Position numbers and translations under genes: made by a program. The notes beneath the pieces were generated by a model. The model saw nothing but the letters and a program-made list of their open reading frames with translations. It searched no databases and had not been told where the DNA came from. From Ampelocalamus luodianensis (lineage: Eukaryota; Streptophyta; Magnoliopsida; Poales; Poaceae): a DNA stretch of 64,000 bases. This document shows positions 45,362 through 56,328 of the stretch, piece after piece (within the stretch, counting starts at the first letter, position 1; the number at the start of each line of letters is the position of its first letter). The stretch is taken from contig CM070623.1 in assembly GCA_036346255.1 (NCBI GenBank), positions 7,482,407 to 7,546,406 on the forward strand, read 5' to 3'.

Positions 45362-48069
45362 TCTATATTAATAAGAGGCTCTCCTAAAAGTCCCCATATT
45401 AATCATAGAAGATAAAACGGTAGAAATTCCCACATTAATCGGAGAAAAAGAAAAATGCTAGAAATTCCCACATTAATAAGAGAAAAGGGGGAAAATCCTA
45501 TCCATCCAATTTATCATGTGGTACAACCTGCAGCTTGGATTTATTTTTTTAGCCGGTAGCTGCATGGACTCGGATTCAAGCTTTCCTATAATACCTGCCT
45601 TATGTGTTGGTAGAAATAAGAGTTTGATTGGACATTCAAACCTAACGCCGAACCGGACACAAGGTCACAGCTAGTTGTCCATTTGTTTGTGTTCCCCCTA
45701 AACCTCCTCTGGCTATATCTAATTAACGTGGATGCACAAAATAATATAGGAATCAATTAACCATCCCATGATGAGTTCTTTTTATTTTTTAATCCTTTTT
45801 TAAAAATATAACTGGTCATGTATGGAAATAGCAAATATACATCTTCTTTTGTACTATAGCCGTGCTTTGCTTACAAATTACAAATTAGAATCTGTGATCT
45901 GTGCATGTCTTAATTATGAACCAGTGTCCTGATTTACTGATGATCTCTTTCTTGTGGACACATTTGTGCTGTGGGCCAGGAAATTCACGTTATTAATCAT
46001 GACTATCCCGTCAGAAACTACCTCCTCAACAATTCATTTTGGACAGGAAGACGTCCAAGAGCACCAGAAGCGTTGAGATGGGACGTTACCTATTTTTAGG
46101 CATCATATATATAAGTTTAGAAAAATAATAACTAAAGAGATATAGATACTATAATTCAATTAATGAGTTGGAGCAAAGTGGCTAAGCATTAAGAGCAGAG
46201 GCTGTCATGCATGTACAAGAAAACAAGATGCGAACCTCTATAGTATGTACAAATTCAGAATAAAAATAAAAAAATTAAAATTAAAATTTTGAAACATGTA
46301 TTAATTTTGAGCTAGAACTTAAAACCTTTCGGATAAAGAGATAATAGTAATTTTGTTTACAAAGAAATTTAATCTAATACAATCAACTTATCAAAAGCTA
46401 GGAATTTCCAACGCCATAGTAGGATTATGAATGCAAAGAGGCTAAGCATTAAGAGCAGAGGCGGTGATGCATGTACAAGAAAACAAGATGCGAACCTGTA
46501 TAACATGTACAAATTCAGAATAAAAATAAAAAAAAAAATTAAATTTTCATTTTGAAACATGTATTAATTTTGAGCTAGAACTTAAAACCTTTAGGATAAA
46601 GAGATAGTAGTAATTTTCTTTACAAAGAAATTTAATCTAATACAATCAACTTATCAAAAGCTAGGAATTTCCAACACCACAGTAGGATTATGAATGCAAA
46701 GAGGCTAAGCATTAAGAGCAGAGGCGGTCATGCATGTACAAGAAAACAAGATGCGAACCTATATAGCATGTACAAATTCGGAATAAAAAAAATTAAAATT
46801 TTCATTTTGAAACATGTATTAATTTTGAGCTAGAACTTAAAACCTTTAGGATAAAGAGATAGTAGTAATTTTCTTTACAAAGAGATTTAATCTAATACAA
46901 TCAACTTATCAAAAGCTAGGAATTTCCAACGCCACAGTAGGATTATGAATGCAAAGAGGCTAAGCATTAAGAGCAGAGGCGGTCATGCATGTACAAGAAA
47001 ACAAGATGTGAACCTGTATAGCATGTACAAATTCAGAATAAAAATAAAAAATTAAAATTAAAATTTTGAAACATGTATTAATTTCGAGCTAGAACTTAAA
47101 ACCTTTAGGATAAAGAGATAGTAGTAATTTTCTTTACAAAGAAATTTAATCTAATACAATCAACTTATCAAAAGCTAGGAATTTCCAACGCCACAGTAGG
47201 ATTATAAATGCAAAGAGGCTAAGCATTAAGAGCAGAGCCGGTCATGCATTTACAAGAAAACAAGATGCGAACCTATATAGCATGTACAAATTCGGAATAA
47301 AAATAAAAAAATTAAAATTTTCATTTTGAAACATGTATTAATTTTGAGCTAGAACTTAAAACCTTTATGATAAAGAGATAGTAGTAATTTTCTTTACAAA
47401 GAGATTTAATCTAATACAATCAACTTATCAAAAGCTAGGAATTTCCAACGCCATAGTAGGATTATGAATAGTAAATTAAGTTGTGAACTAAAGCCCAATT
47501 CGGAATGTATAGATGAAAAATTGGATTTTAAATTAATTTCGTAAGTACGGTCAAAATTAGGTATTAATTTAAAATATGACTAAATGTCAATAAGAAATTA
47601 ATCCGGAATACTAAAAATAAATTCAAAGTTGCGAGTAAAATAGAAATTCTAATTGAGATCAAATTTGAAATTAATTTATGGTTCAAGTGAAATTTATAGA
47701 AAATAAAAATTGTTTTTACATATTTGTACTAATTTATAAAAAATGTTTTTAGTAATAATGCAAACTCAAACTTTACTTCCCAAGCATATGTCCATTTGGA
47801 ATTAAAACTATAGTATTATTGAAATTTAAGTTTTGGAGTTTGCAAATTGATTACACAATTGTATTGGAAGCCCATGTTATTTGAAAACATAAAGTTTGAA
47901 CTTTGAACAATATATCCAAACTAATAAAAGATAAAAAGTTTATCCTAATTCGTTATTATTCCTACAGATTCTTTAACACTAAAATTGCATGTACACACAA
48001 CTTGAAACTTGGCATGTAGACATTTTCGTATAATTACTAGCCCGTGCCGGCGTACGGGTTGCTGACTAG
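45362..48069 (+). mobile_element. Non-autonomous Helitron, 2.7 kb
   Basis: Begins TCTATATTAATAAGAGG after an A (45361). It ends with a hairpin of CCCGT...ACGGG (48051-48058 pairing region within CCCGTGCCGGCGTACGGG), then TTGCTGACTAG, and is followed by T (48070). These are the standard Helitron signatures: 5' TC, 3' hairpin plus CTRR, A/T insertion, no duplication. No Rep/helicase coding. The interior carries a five-unit tandem array. Confidence 0.82.
46174..47468 (+). repeat. Five ~259-bp tandem repeats inside the Helitron
   Basis: GCTAAGCATTAAGAGCAGAG begins at 46181, 46441, 46704, 46959 and 47218, giving spacings of 260, 263, 255 and 259 bp. Each unit includes ATGCATGTACAAGAAAACAA, AATTTTGAGCTAGAACTTAA and CAAAAGCTAGGAATTTCCAA. 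Copies differ by few substitutions and by small indels in A-rich runs. The first copy is the most diverged at its end. Confidence 0.93.
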
Positions 48070-48687
48070 TAACTTTAAACTCAAATCAAGGAACTTTTAA
48101 CTCAATTAGAACAAATTTTGAACAAACAAATTTCAGCTTCAAGAATTTTCATCTCGAAACTCTTGAATTTGGGATAACTTTCAACTAGAGCCTAGACGAG
48201 CTTCCACCACCGCCATGGATGCGACTCCACCCAGTGACGAGGGCGACAGCGTGTCCCGTGCGCCTCCTCCAGCGTCTAATAAGCATGTATGCGTTGCTAA
48301 AACATGTAGCACGCAAGTGGCAACGCTAACCCCATTCCCTTTAACTCACTACTAGCATGTATGCGTTGCTAAAACATGCCGCTACTTTTTTTGTTCTCTC
48401 TTTTTGCTGTCGGATTTTCTGTCGCGACGTTGCATGCAGCGAACACATCTTAGCAGAGGGGCAGAATTTTGAATTGATAGTTGAAAATTTTTGTGTGTGA
48501 AAATTTTGAAATTTCTAGTTGAAAGTTCGACAATCCAATTTGAAAGCTCAAATTCCATGTTGAAAGTTCAAACAAAATAGACATATATGATATATGTGAG
48601 ATAGAAATAGCAGATATATGTCGCAAGTCTAAAGTTCAATGTGTGAGAGAAATATATGTGAGAGAGAAATATATGATAGTTGAAATC
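48070..48687. other. Unassigned repeat-like sequence
   Basis: Contains a 29-bp direct repeat (GCATGTATGCGTTGCTAAAA plus CATG) at about 48283 and 48355, and TTGAAAGTTC-type runs. No gene. Confidence 0.4.
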
Positions 48688-48754
48688 GTCGTGGTACCGA
48701 GACAATCGATCAATTAAAGATAGCAGATGAACACAAAGACAATAGACATATATG
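48688..48754 (-). repeat. Inverted copy of the DUF594 downstream flank
   Basis: GTGGTACCGAGACAATCGAT...AGATAGCAGATGAACACA is the reverse complement, with mismatches, of 49344-49412 and of the flank near 56030-56095 (CATCTGCTATCTTTTATTGA). A small inverted duplication around the MITE 48988-49317. Confidence 0.6.
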
Positions 48755-48987
48755 AAAGGCTTTCCGAGTCACATAGCGGTCGTCGATCCTCATCACTCCT
48801 TTTTTTTATCCAATGGTTTCCCCATTGAATTTCTCGGAGAAGTTTAACAATGCATGGCAATGTCAAAAAGGGGGGCTACTGTAAAAATAATTATATCTAT
48901 GTGGAAATTTACCAAAACGGCCCTATAAGGTTTCCCACCATAGTCTGTATAGAACCCTTGTTGTAGAGTATCAAAATTCAAAACTAA

Positions 48988-49317
48988 GAGCATCTCCAAT
49001 AGTTTATTTCTTAGCTTATTACTCAATCTAATAAAAAGAAATAAGTCTTCCAATAGATTGTTTCTTGAGCTTGTATCTAACTTTAATTGCTACAAGTATG
49101 CATGATGATTGTTGATATCAATAAAATGCATTTTTAGGTAACAAGCAAGTCTCCAATAGCTATTTTGTTGTTTCTTGTGTCTTGGTATCAACAACTTGCT
49201 TGTTTCTTCATCTAGAAAGAAGTTCACCTTCTCTCCTCACTATCTCTCCTCCATTTCACCTAAATGTTGATGTGTCCACCCCTTAGTAACAAGTAACATG
49301 GACTATTGTAGATGCTC
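48988..49317. mobile_element. Tourist/PIF-Harbinger MITE, 330 bp
   Basis: Starts GAGCATCTCCAATAGT and ends ACTATTGTAGATGCTC (TIRs). It is flanked by TAA and TAT, a 3-bp duplication with one mismatch. Same family as 20710-21020 in inverted orientation. Confidence 0.75.
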
Positions 49318-49324
49318 TATGAGT

Positions 49325-49470
49325 TTGGGCCTCTTTTCTCTCCCACATATATGTCTATTATTTTCCTGTGTTCATCTGGTACCTTTGATTGATCGATTTG
49401 TCGGTACCACAACAATTACTCAATTTACAAAATGTATTTATACTTCATAAAAGCTTGAATAAAACAAAGG
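49325..49470 (-). repeat. Downstream flank of a deleted DUF594 gene unit
   Basis: Homologous to 55987-56150, the region just downstream of the intact DUF594 gene. Both share TTGATTGATCGAT-like sequence, TCGGTACCA, ATTTATACTTC and AAGCTTGAATAAAACA. The gene body expected between this and the 5' end at 52202 is missing. A ~65-bp palindromic piece (GGCCCTGTTTCTTTGGGTTT...AAGCCCAAACAAGCCC, 49473-49532) stands in its place. Confidence 0.65.
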
Positions 49471-49562
49471 CCCTGTTTCTTTGGGTTTAAGTTCCAGCTT
49501 AAAGTAAAAAAGCTAAAGCCCAAACAAGCCCGGATGTGTCATTCATTCATTCATCAGATTTA

Positions 49563-52201
49563 GGGCATGTTTGGAACGGCTGTGCTTTTCTGAAAAGCGG
49601 CTTCCGGCTATGCTGTAAGGCTTTCTGGCTGTGGGCTGAACGGCTGGGCTTTTTTGATTTGTTGTTTGGCTGTCTCGCTTTTAGGTAGACTAGCTGCAGC
49701 TTTCGAGATGAGAAATATCTAAAATACCTCTAAGGACATTAATAGCTTGTTTGGTGTCGTTTAACGCAATTAACAACATTAAACGACATTTGACGACATT
49801 AACAACATTTACTGATATTTAACAATAATTGACGACTATTAACGGCGACTAACGCAATTGATGAGAACTATCGCAATTGACGAGAACTGCTGCAATAAAC
49901 GACAACTATCGATATTGACCGTGATTAATGACAATATACCATAAACAATGCAATAAACCACAATTAGCGTATTTAACGATAATTATTACACTAAACATTT
50001 ATTACAACAAATAATTATTACATAAAAATTATTACTATAAGTGATTATTACACACAATAATTATAGTGAATAATGGATACAATAATTATTTCATTTACAA
50101 CAATAATGACTACACACAATGTTTTTCATCAACTATTATTTCATGGGAAAAAAGAAAAATAATTCATGCCCCTCCACTTTTTCTAGGATTAAGACCGACA
50201 TCAGTAGTGTTAGGCACCTCCACCCTCACACGTACCCCCAAAAATAAAGAAGTAACAATTCACAGCAATACATAATTCACAACAACATCCAGAGTTACTT
50301 CATAGTCATTGTTTAAAGGATTAAACTTCTTCTAAACAAGTTTCACTGATCCTCTAGATATCAAGTATACCTTATCAACCTCAATTAGATCATAAAACTA
50401 ATCAAGCACTGAATTGAAGCATGTTGTACGAATTTCTCCACCATGTGAATCAAGGATTAGCGTATTTAATGATAATTATTATAATAAATATTTATTACAA
50501 CAAATAATTGTTATAAACAATTCATGCCTCCTCCACTTTTTTCGGGCTTAGGACCGGCATCAACAGTGTTAGGCACCCCACCCACACACGTATCCCTAAA
50601 AATGGAAAGATTAATATAGCCAAATTCCATAATACAGCAAACAAGAATTTGCAAACTCACATGCATGCTAACAAACTACTGAGGATGAATTTATTCTTAT
50701 TTACATGAGTCCATGCTAACTAGTGAAGTTCACAAAAAATGGTACTAATTATTGCACAAGAACTTGCAAACTCAGTGCATAAAATTATTGTCGTATATCT
50801 AGCTCTCATAATGTTTTGTAGAGCAAACCAATCATACAGTAAATCAAAGATGACATATTAACTGATCTAATATCAATCAATTGAGAGATCAAAACACATA
50901 ACATAATATAGAAATATCGAACTGCATAAGCTAAACCTCAATTCTTTCATTCATTTGGACAATAAAACCATATTTGAATGAGCAAAAGTCAGTAGATAGT
51001 CCAAGCAATTTGAGGATATAAACCATACACACTAGGCTAGTACTCATGAGAAGGTCAGTACATATCAAATCTCCACCACAAGCACTAGATCATTGTTTGG
51101 CCAAGCACCAGCTCCATCTTATGATACTGGATGAGAATTGCATGGATTCATGGATGAAAATAACAAGCAATACCGGATGCTACAACACAACATTTCAATA
51201 AAAAAAACGAGGGTGCTAACCTCTAAGATAATAGACAATGGCATTTCAATGCTACACAGATACATCACATAAAACAGCTGTAATATAGCATCTCGAACAT
51301 CATTTATTATTGAACTAGCTAGGAATACAAGAACCAGCTAGGAATAGGATCGCATTGAAATAAACATGGTTTCATCCTGTTAAGAATTGAGATATGATAG
51401 ACAGACGTTTGACATGAGTTATACTGAAATGCAGTTCCCAATCACATACTGACCAATGAACAATGGAACTTCAAGCAATACCAGTAACTACTAAGATATC
51501 AAACTAAATTCAACATATTGACCAATGAACAATGGAAAGAATTGCATTGGACAACGAAAATTGGAACCAAGAAATCGGGAGGAGGAGGAGAGTGGCGGCT
51601 CGAGGGGAGGAGGGGGAGGCTGACGGTGGCTCGGAAGGAGGAGGGGAGGGCGGCTAGAGAGGTGGAGAGGCCAGCGGCTCGAGGTCAGGAGCAGCCCAGA
51701 TCCGGTCAACCAAAGGCGACCGGACACGTGGGGAGAGGGAGGAGGCCGCCAGTGGCTCGAGGGAGAGGAGGGGTGGCGCCGTGTGGGAGGACGAGGGGCG
51801 ACACCGGCGTAGGATGAGGTAGGGCTGGCGGGGAGGAGGAGGAGTGGTGCGGGGGGAGGAGGAGAAGCGGCGGCCTGTGGGGAGGAGGAGAGGCGGAAGC
51901 GCGTGGGGAGGAGGAGGGGGCCAGGCCAGCCGGTGCGGGAAGAGGAATGGCGTTGGGAGGAAGGGGGGGAGAGGGAGCGCCGCTTGGGAAGAAGGGCCGG
52001 GACAGGAGCATAGGGGAGCGGGGATAAGGGTTAGGGTTGGGGGGTTTACGAAATGGCAAGATGCGGGTAAATAATTATGAACTCAAGAGGTAAACTCGGA
52101 AGGGGGATGGTGAGAAGCAGTGGGAAGCTGCCGATGTGGCTTCCGATTTCGACAAAAGCAGCTGCGAAAACCGGTCGTTTCTAGCCGTTCCAAACATAGC
52201 C
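49563..52201. mobile_element. PIF/Harbinger-like element, 2.6 kb, non-autonomous
   Basis: Ends GGGCATGTTTGGAACGGCT and, in reverse complement, GGCTATGTTTGGAACGGCT are 19-bp TIRs with two differences. TTA flanks both sides (49560-49562, 52202-52204). Its insertion splits the start of a DUF594 gene copy: CATTCATCAGATTTA on the left and AATAATCCAGCCAT on the right are contiguous in the intact gene (58419-58449). Internal direct repeats occur: ATTAGCGTATTTAA...TTATTACAACAAATAATT at 49967 and 50457, and TTCATGCC...TTAGGCACC at 50162 and 50522. The right part is purine-rich (51580-52040). No transposase recognised. Confidence 0.8.
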
Positions 52202-52340
52202 TTAATAATCCAGCCATACTGCTTCTGCACCGAAATTAAGAATGCATAAATATCACAAACGCATTCATGTATTTCTTGACAGACAAATATACCGCTCGCT
52301 AATTGAGAACGTCACACATACCGTGGCGAAGGTCGGCCGA
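52202..52340 (-). pseudogene. First codons and 5' flank of a gutted DUF594 gene
   Basis: AATAATCCAGCCAT followed by CTGCTTCTGCACCGAAATTA, ATGCATAAATATCACA and GCTAATTGAGAACGTCACAC is about 90% alike to the 5' end and upstream region of the intact gene (58432-58557). On the minus strand it still reads ATG GCT GGA TTA TTA before the inserted element. The remaining coding sequence has been lost. Sequence beyond 52330 (GGCGAAGGTCGGCCGATCGA) is presumably the original promoter that the intact copy lost to an LTR. Confidence 0.75.
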
Positions 52341-53459
52341 TCGATCGATGAATTGGTTGGTTCCAGTTGAAAACAGTGGTCGATCAATAGCAGTTACTGC
52401 TATCTAGCTAGCGAGTACGTACGTGCGATCGATGTGCAGAGTAGGCTCAACAAATTAACTTGAACTGATTCTTCTCCCAAATAATCCCTTTCTCGATCGA
52501 GTAGCACAAGCTAGAAAGGCGAGTAGGAAACTAGCTAGCTAGGCCGCTGACGCCACCGTTCTTGACTCCTCAACTTTGCCATCCTCCTCCCCTGCTGCCG
52601 CCATCCTGCGTCCCACGCCGTCTACCCAAGCCGCCGTCCTCCTTACCCTCACCTCCATCCTCCACACGGCCAGATCACCGACGTCGCCATCCTTGACTCC
52701 TCATCCTTGCCGTCATCCTCCCCGCCACCATCTTCCCCGCGCCCGACGCCGTGTCCCCAAGCCGTCGTCCTCCTCGTCTGCACCTCCTGCTCCCGATCTA
52801 AAGGTAAGTTCTTGTGGAGGATGCTTGGATCCAATAGAGAAAACCTGAGGCTGGCTCTGTTTTTGTGGATGATGCTTGTATCTAATAGAAAAAACCATGA
52901 ACATCTAGATCCCCAAATCCCAGCTCAATTGGTTCAGTTCTTGCTGTTCGTGAATGAAATCAATATTTACAAGTGGTTCAGTTACTGGTGTTGGTCAATG
53001 AAGTCAATGTAATCAGTATTTACATGTATTTACTTGGGACTGAAGGACTATTGGTTCCAGTGTTTGTGTGAGTGCTTTGTTGCCACAAGGAATTAACTAA
53101 CAGTAGTTACGATGATGTTTTTCAGTGTGTGATATTAAAAGGATAGAAATTACTTCAAATTAGATCAGTAGTCCAGAGACGAACAATATGTATACAATGC
53201 ATGTATCTTTTTTTTTTCTTCTATTTATCTTCCTTTTGCATCTGCACTTAAATGTACTCCTCACTCCTGCCCGTCCACCCTCTTGAGCACCTCCTGCGAG
53301 CGGCGACCCACTGATCGAAGCAAGCACATACGGAATGTACTCGTCAAGGACAAACCAACTAGCATTCATCTCATTGAAGGCAAGACAACAAGACGAGAAA
53401 CGTATCATTTTCTTTGATCGGGTTGGCAGCACGCTTGCACATCGTTTTCAATTCGATGC
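52341..53459 (+). other. Unassigned sequence with two internal tandem duplications
   Basis: TTGACTCCTCA...TTGCC(AT)CCTCC blocks at about 52560 and 52688 form a diverged duplication of about 130-bp period. TGTGGAGGATGCTTGGATCC...AATAGA and TGTGGATGATGCTTGTATCT...AATAGA at 52812 and 52865 form one of about 55 bp. AAAGGTAAGT at 52800 looks like a splice donor after a C-rich leader, so an untranslated first exon of a lost gene is possible. No coding gene secured. Confidence 0.35.
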
Positions 53460-53574
53460 AACAAAAAGTGCGTAAACATTCATACAAACGATAAATCAAT
53501 GTATAGACAGGTCCTCACAATCCTCAAGAGTATTTCAGACATATGAACAATCAGCTACAACTCACGAAGCCAAA

Positions 53575-54098
53575 TAGTCTAGCTTGTCCGGACACAAGGA
53601 CTCCTAATCCTACCAGGATAGGACAGCTAATCCCAAACTGCGGAGCGAACACGAATTACACGACACAAGAGATGAGAGGAATCCTAACAGAGAAATAGAA
53701 AAGGACATACTATATTTTTCTTATGACAAATGATCTACATCATTTCTGGATGCGAAATATGCCCGCGTGTTCTTCTAGAATCCACATTATGGTTGTCAGC
53801 TCACCGCCACGGCTGAGCTGCTTGGCATGGGAATCCCTGCTGCATCGGATGGAGAGAGAGATCAACAAACGCGCCCACGCCTCTAGGATGAGTTTCAACA
53901 GTGTTCCAATATCCGGTTCGCACACCAAGTCCTGCATCAACTCCTCAAGTCTTTTCCGAAGTCTTTCCTTGGATTTATCCTCGAGATTTATGTCCCAAAC
54001 CAAATACTCAGTACTTAGCAGTGTTAGCAGCACCTCGACGTATTAAGTTCCATCCGAGAGAATAATACTTGAGTCGTAAAGAACACTTCCATCCTCCA
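53575..54098 (-). pseudogene. 3' fragment of a DUF594 gene
   Basis: Homologous to 56190-56730, covering the 3' flank and about the last 110 codons of the intact gene. The conserved C-terminus reads SIRCSRDSHAKQLSRGGE followed by LTTIMWILEEHAG (53740-53830), the DUF594 signature. Relative to the intact copy it lacks about 13 codons in the middle (the KRDMEKDKEVLEW area). It has an AAA-to-TAA change that makes a stop near 54044, and it is cut off upstream at about 54098 by LTR sequence. It cannot encode the membrane domains. Its flank and orientation match a tandem gene cluster. Confidence 0.88.
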
Positions 54099-54496
54099 TG
54101 TTTCCGGTGGGCCCGGGCACGCGCGCGAGATGCGCCACAGGCGGAATGGGCCGAAAGCGAAGGAAATGGGCTGGGAATAGGAAATCGGCCTATTTGGAAT
54201 TTTCTGGATTTTAAGTAGATTTTCTATTTTAGAAAATACAGAAAATCCAAATGGCAAGTTAAAAATAATAAATCAACTCAGAAAAATTCGAGAAAAATAA
54301 TTAAAATACTTCAAAGCACAAAGAACTCAAATAAGATAATTTTGGATTAATTGATGTTCAGATTAATCATATTAAATTGTTTTGACTTTAAAAGGTCCCA
54401 TTTCAGATTTATTAAATTCAATAAAATTTGGTGAAATTTTTCAGAGGGCTAAACTACTCAAAAATGTTTTTAAAATCAAAAATTGGGATGTTACAC
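54099..54496 (+). mobile_element. LTR 3'-end fragment
   Basis: Ends AAAATTGGGATGTTACA, the usual 3' terminus of grass gypsy LTRs, and begins abruptly at GTGGGCCCGGGCACGCGC beside the pseudogene fragment. No 5' end or TSD seen. Confidence 0.55.
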
Positions 54497-55554
54497 TTCC
54501 TTCCCACCATTTAAGGTTTGATCCTTTAGTATATTGAGGAGAAGTTTGTCCTTAGAAAATTTCTAGATGTGTTGTTCTATGGATGTTTTTCTGCATTCTC
54601 CTTCTTAACTTTTTTGGACACCTGATCATCCATATTTCTCTAAAAGAAACCAATATATCAAAATCCTTGATGTAGCATGAACATTTTGCAACATTGGTGG
54701 ACTGGCATGTATGATCTAAAAATGCAGTTATCGGCATGGAATGAAAACTAAAGCTGTAATGCTATATTCATCATGTCAGTCAGAGAAATTATTACATGTT
54801 CTCTTTTGTTTGTTTTCAAGGCAAAGAAATATTGGTTATCAAGGACATTATATAATTCTGTTGTTTAATCAGTACCTACATGTTCTCGTGTATTTCCAAG
54901 GTAAGTGTTCTTTCAGACTTGATCTAGTTTACATGTTTAGTCAATAGTTACTTGATCTGAAGGCTGCGGCTACTAGAACCAACTTGTTAAGGTGGTCAGG
55001 AAATTATCACCAACCTGACAAAATCTAGCGATTTCATCCATAGAAACTTGCAACAAGAGCAAAGAACACAACTAATATTACTGAAATCTGGTTTGGTAAC
55101 TTTGTAGTTACATGCACATGCTGTCATCCAAGTAACAAATCTGATTTGGTAACCTTTCGATCAATGCATGCTATCTCGGCCGAACTGTATGTTCAATAGT
55201 ACTTACATCTGCATGCTACTTTGCAACAACAGCAGCCTATAATAAACCTTCGATCGCTGAAAAACCTAACCTCTGTCTACATTATCTAAATGCCTTGCAG
55301 GCGACCAGATAAGATGTGGTATCTAATCAAGATGAAGACGTTGGTGCAAGCATGTCCGATGTTCAATCTATGTAAATACCTGGCATTGAATTTGATGTAC
55401 AAGAAGATATCTTACCTGCGATGTCGAACTGCAATTCTGCAATCTGTAGATAGATTGAAGGGCACGGCGTAGTGGTGGACACGTCTAGGATCACGGTTTG
55501 GTGGCGGCCTTCTCTCCAATCTGAATGGATTAGTACGGCAGTACACTACCAACA
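54497..55554. other. No recognisable gene
   Basis: AT-rich DNA with CTTTTGTTTGTTTTCAAGG / GTGTATTTCCAAGG duplications (about 54800 and 54885). No domain, TIR or LTR end recognised. Confidence 0.3.
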
Positions 55555-55704
55555 CTAATCCTTCTGTTCCTTCTTATAAACATGTGCGAAGCAAGCGAGT
55601 GGGTGACCGAAAAAGCTTACACGTGCACACGCCAGATAGCAAAGTCGAAAAAGCTTTTTACGCGTTAGCAAGAGAATAGTGATTGGTTGGTCTGTGGAGA
55701 TCCA

Positions 55705-55868
55705 GATAGCAGAAACTCGTTTTGTGAAAAACAACGTCGAGTCGTTTTTGTGAAAATGCGAAAAACTGAGTATACATAAAAACCAATTGGGATAGCAGAA
55801 ACTCATTTTGTGAAAAACAACGTCGAGTCGTTTTTGTGAAAACACAAAAAATTGAGTATACAGAAAAC
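55705..55868 (+). repeat. 86-bp tandem duplication
   Basis: GATAGCAGAAACTCGTTTTG...CAACGTCGAGTCGTTTTTGT...GAGTATACA occurs at 55705 and 55791 with few differences. It is followed by CCAAACAAGACC-type sequence (55970) that resembles a hAT/foldback element end. Confidence 0.8.
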
Positions 55869-56328
55869 TAGTTTTTGTTATTTGCAAGTCTGCTACGATG
55901 TCCAAACAAAGTTTTTGTAAAACCAGGGAAAATCGGTTTTACCAAATCTAGTTTTCACAAAACTCCAGATCCAAACAAGACCTAAGAGCTTGTGCCTGTT
56001 TTCTCTCTCACGTACGTATCTGTTGTCTTCTTGTCCTCTCATCTGCTATCTTTTATTGATCGATTGTGTGTTGATCGATTAGTCGGTACCAGGAGGATTA
56101 CTGAATTTATAACATTTATTTATACTTCTTACAAGCTTGAATAAAACATACAACCATAGCCTCCTTATGTAGAGGACTTGTCCTGAGAATTGGTAATCCT
56201 AGCAGGACAGCTAATCCCAAACTGCAGAGCGAACACGAATTACACGAATACAGCGAAGAGATGAGAGGCATCCTAACAGAGAAATAGAAAAGGACATACG
56301 ATATGTTTCATATGACAAATGATCTACG

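Noticed and set aside
45841..45890. Second, inverted Helitron 3' end (CCGTGCTTTGCT) inside the Helitron
   Set aside because: Resembles the reverse of GCAAAGCACGG, but there is no clear CTAG terminus, hairpin or matching 5' end.
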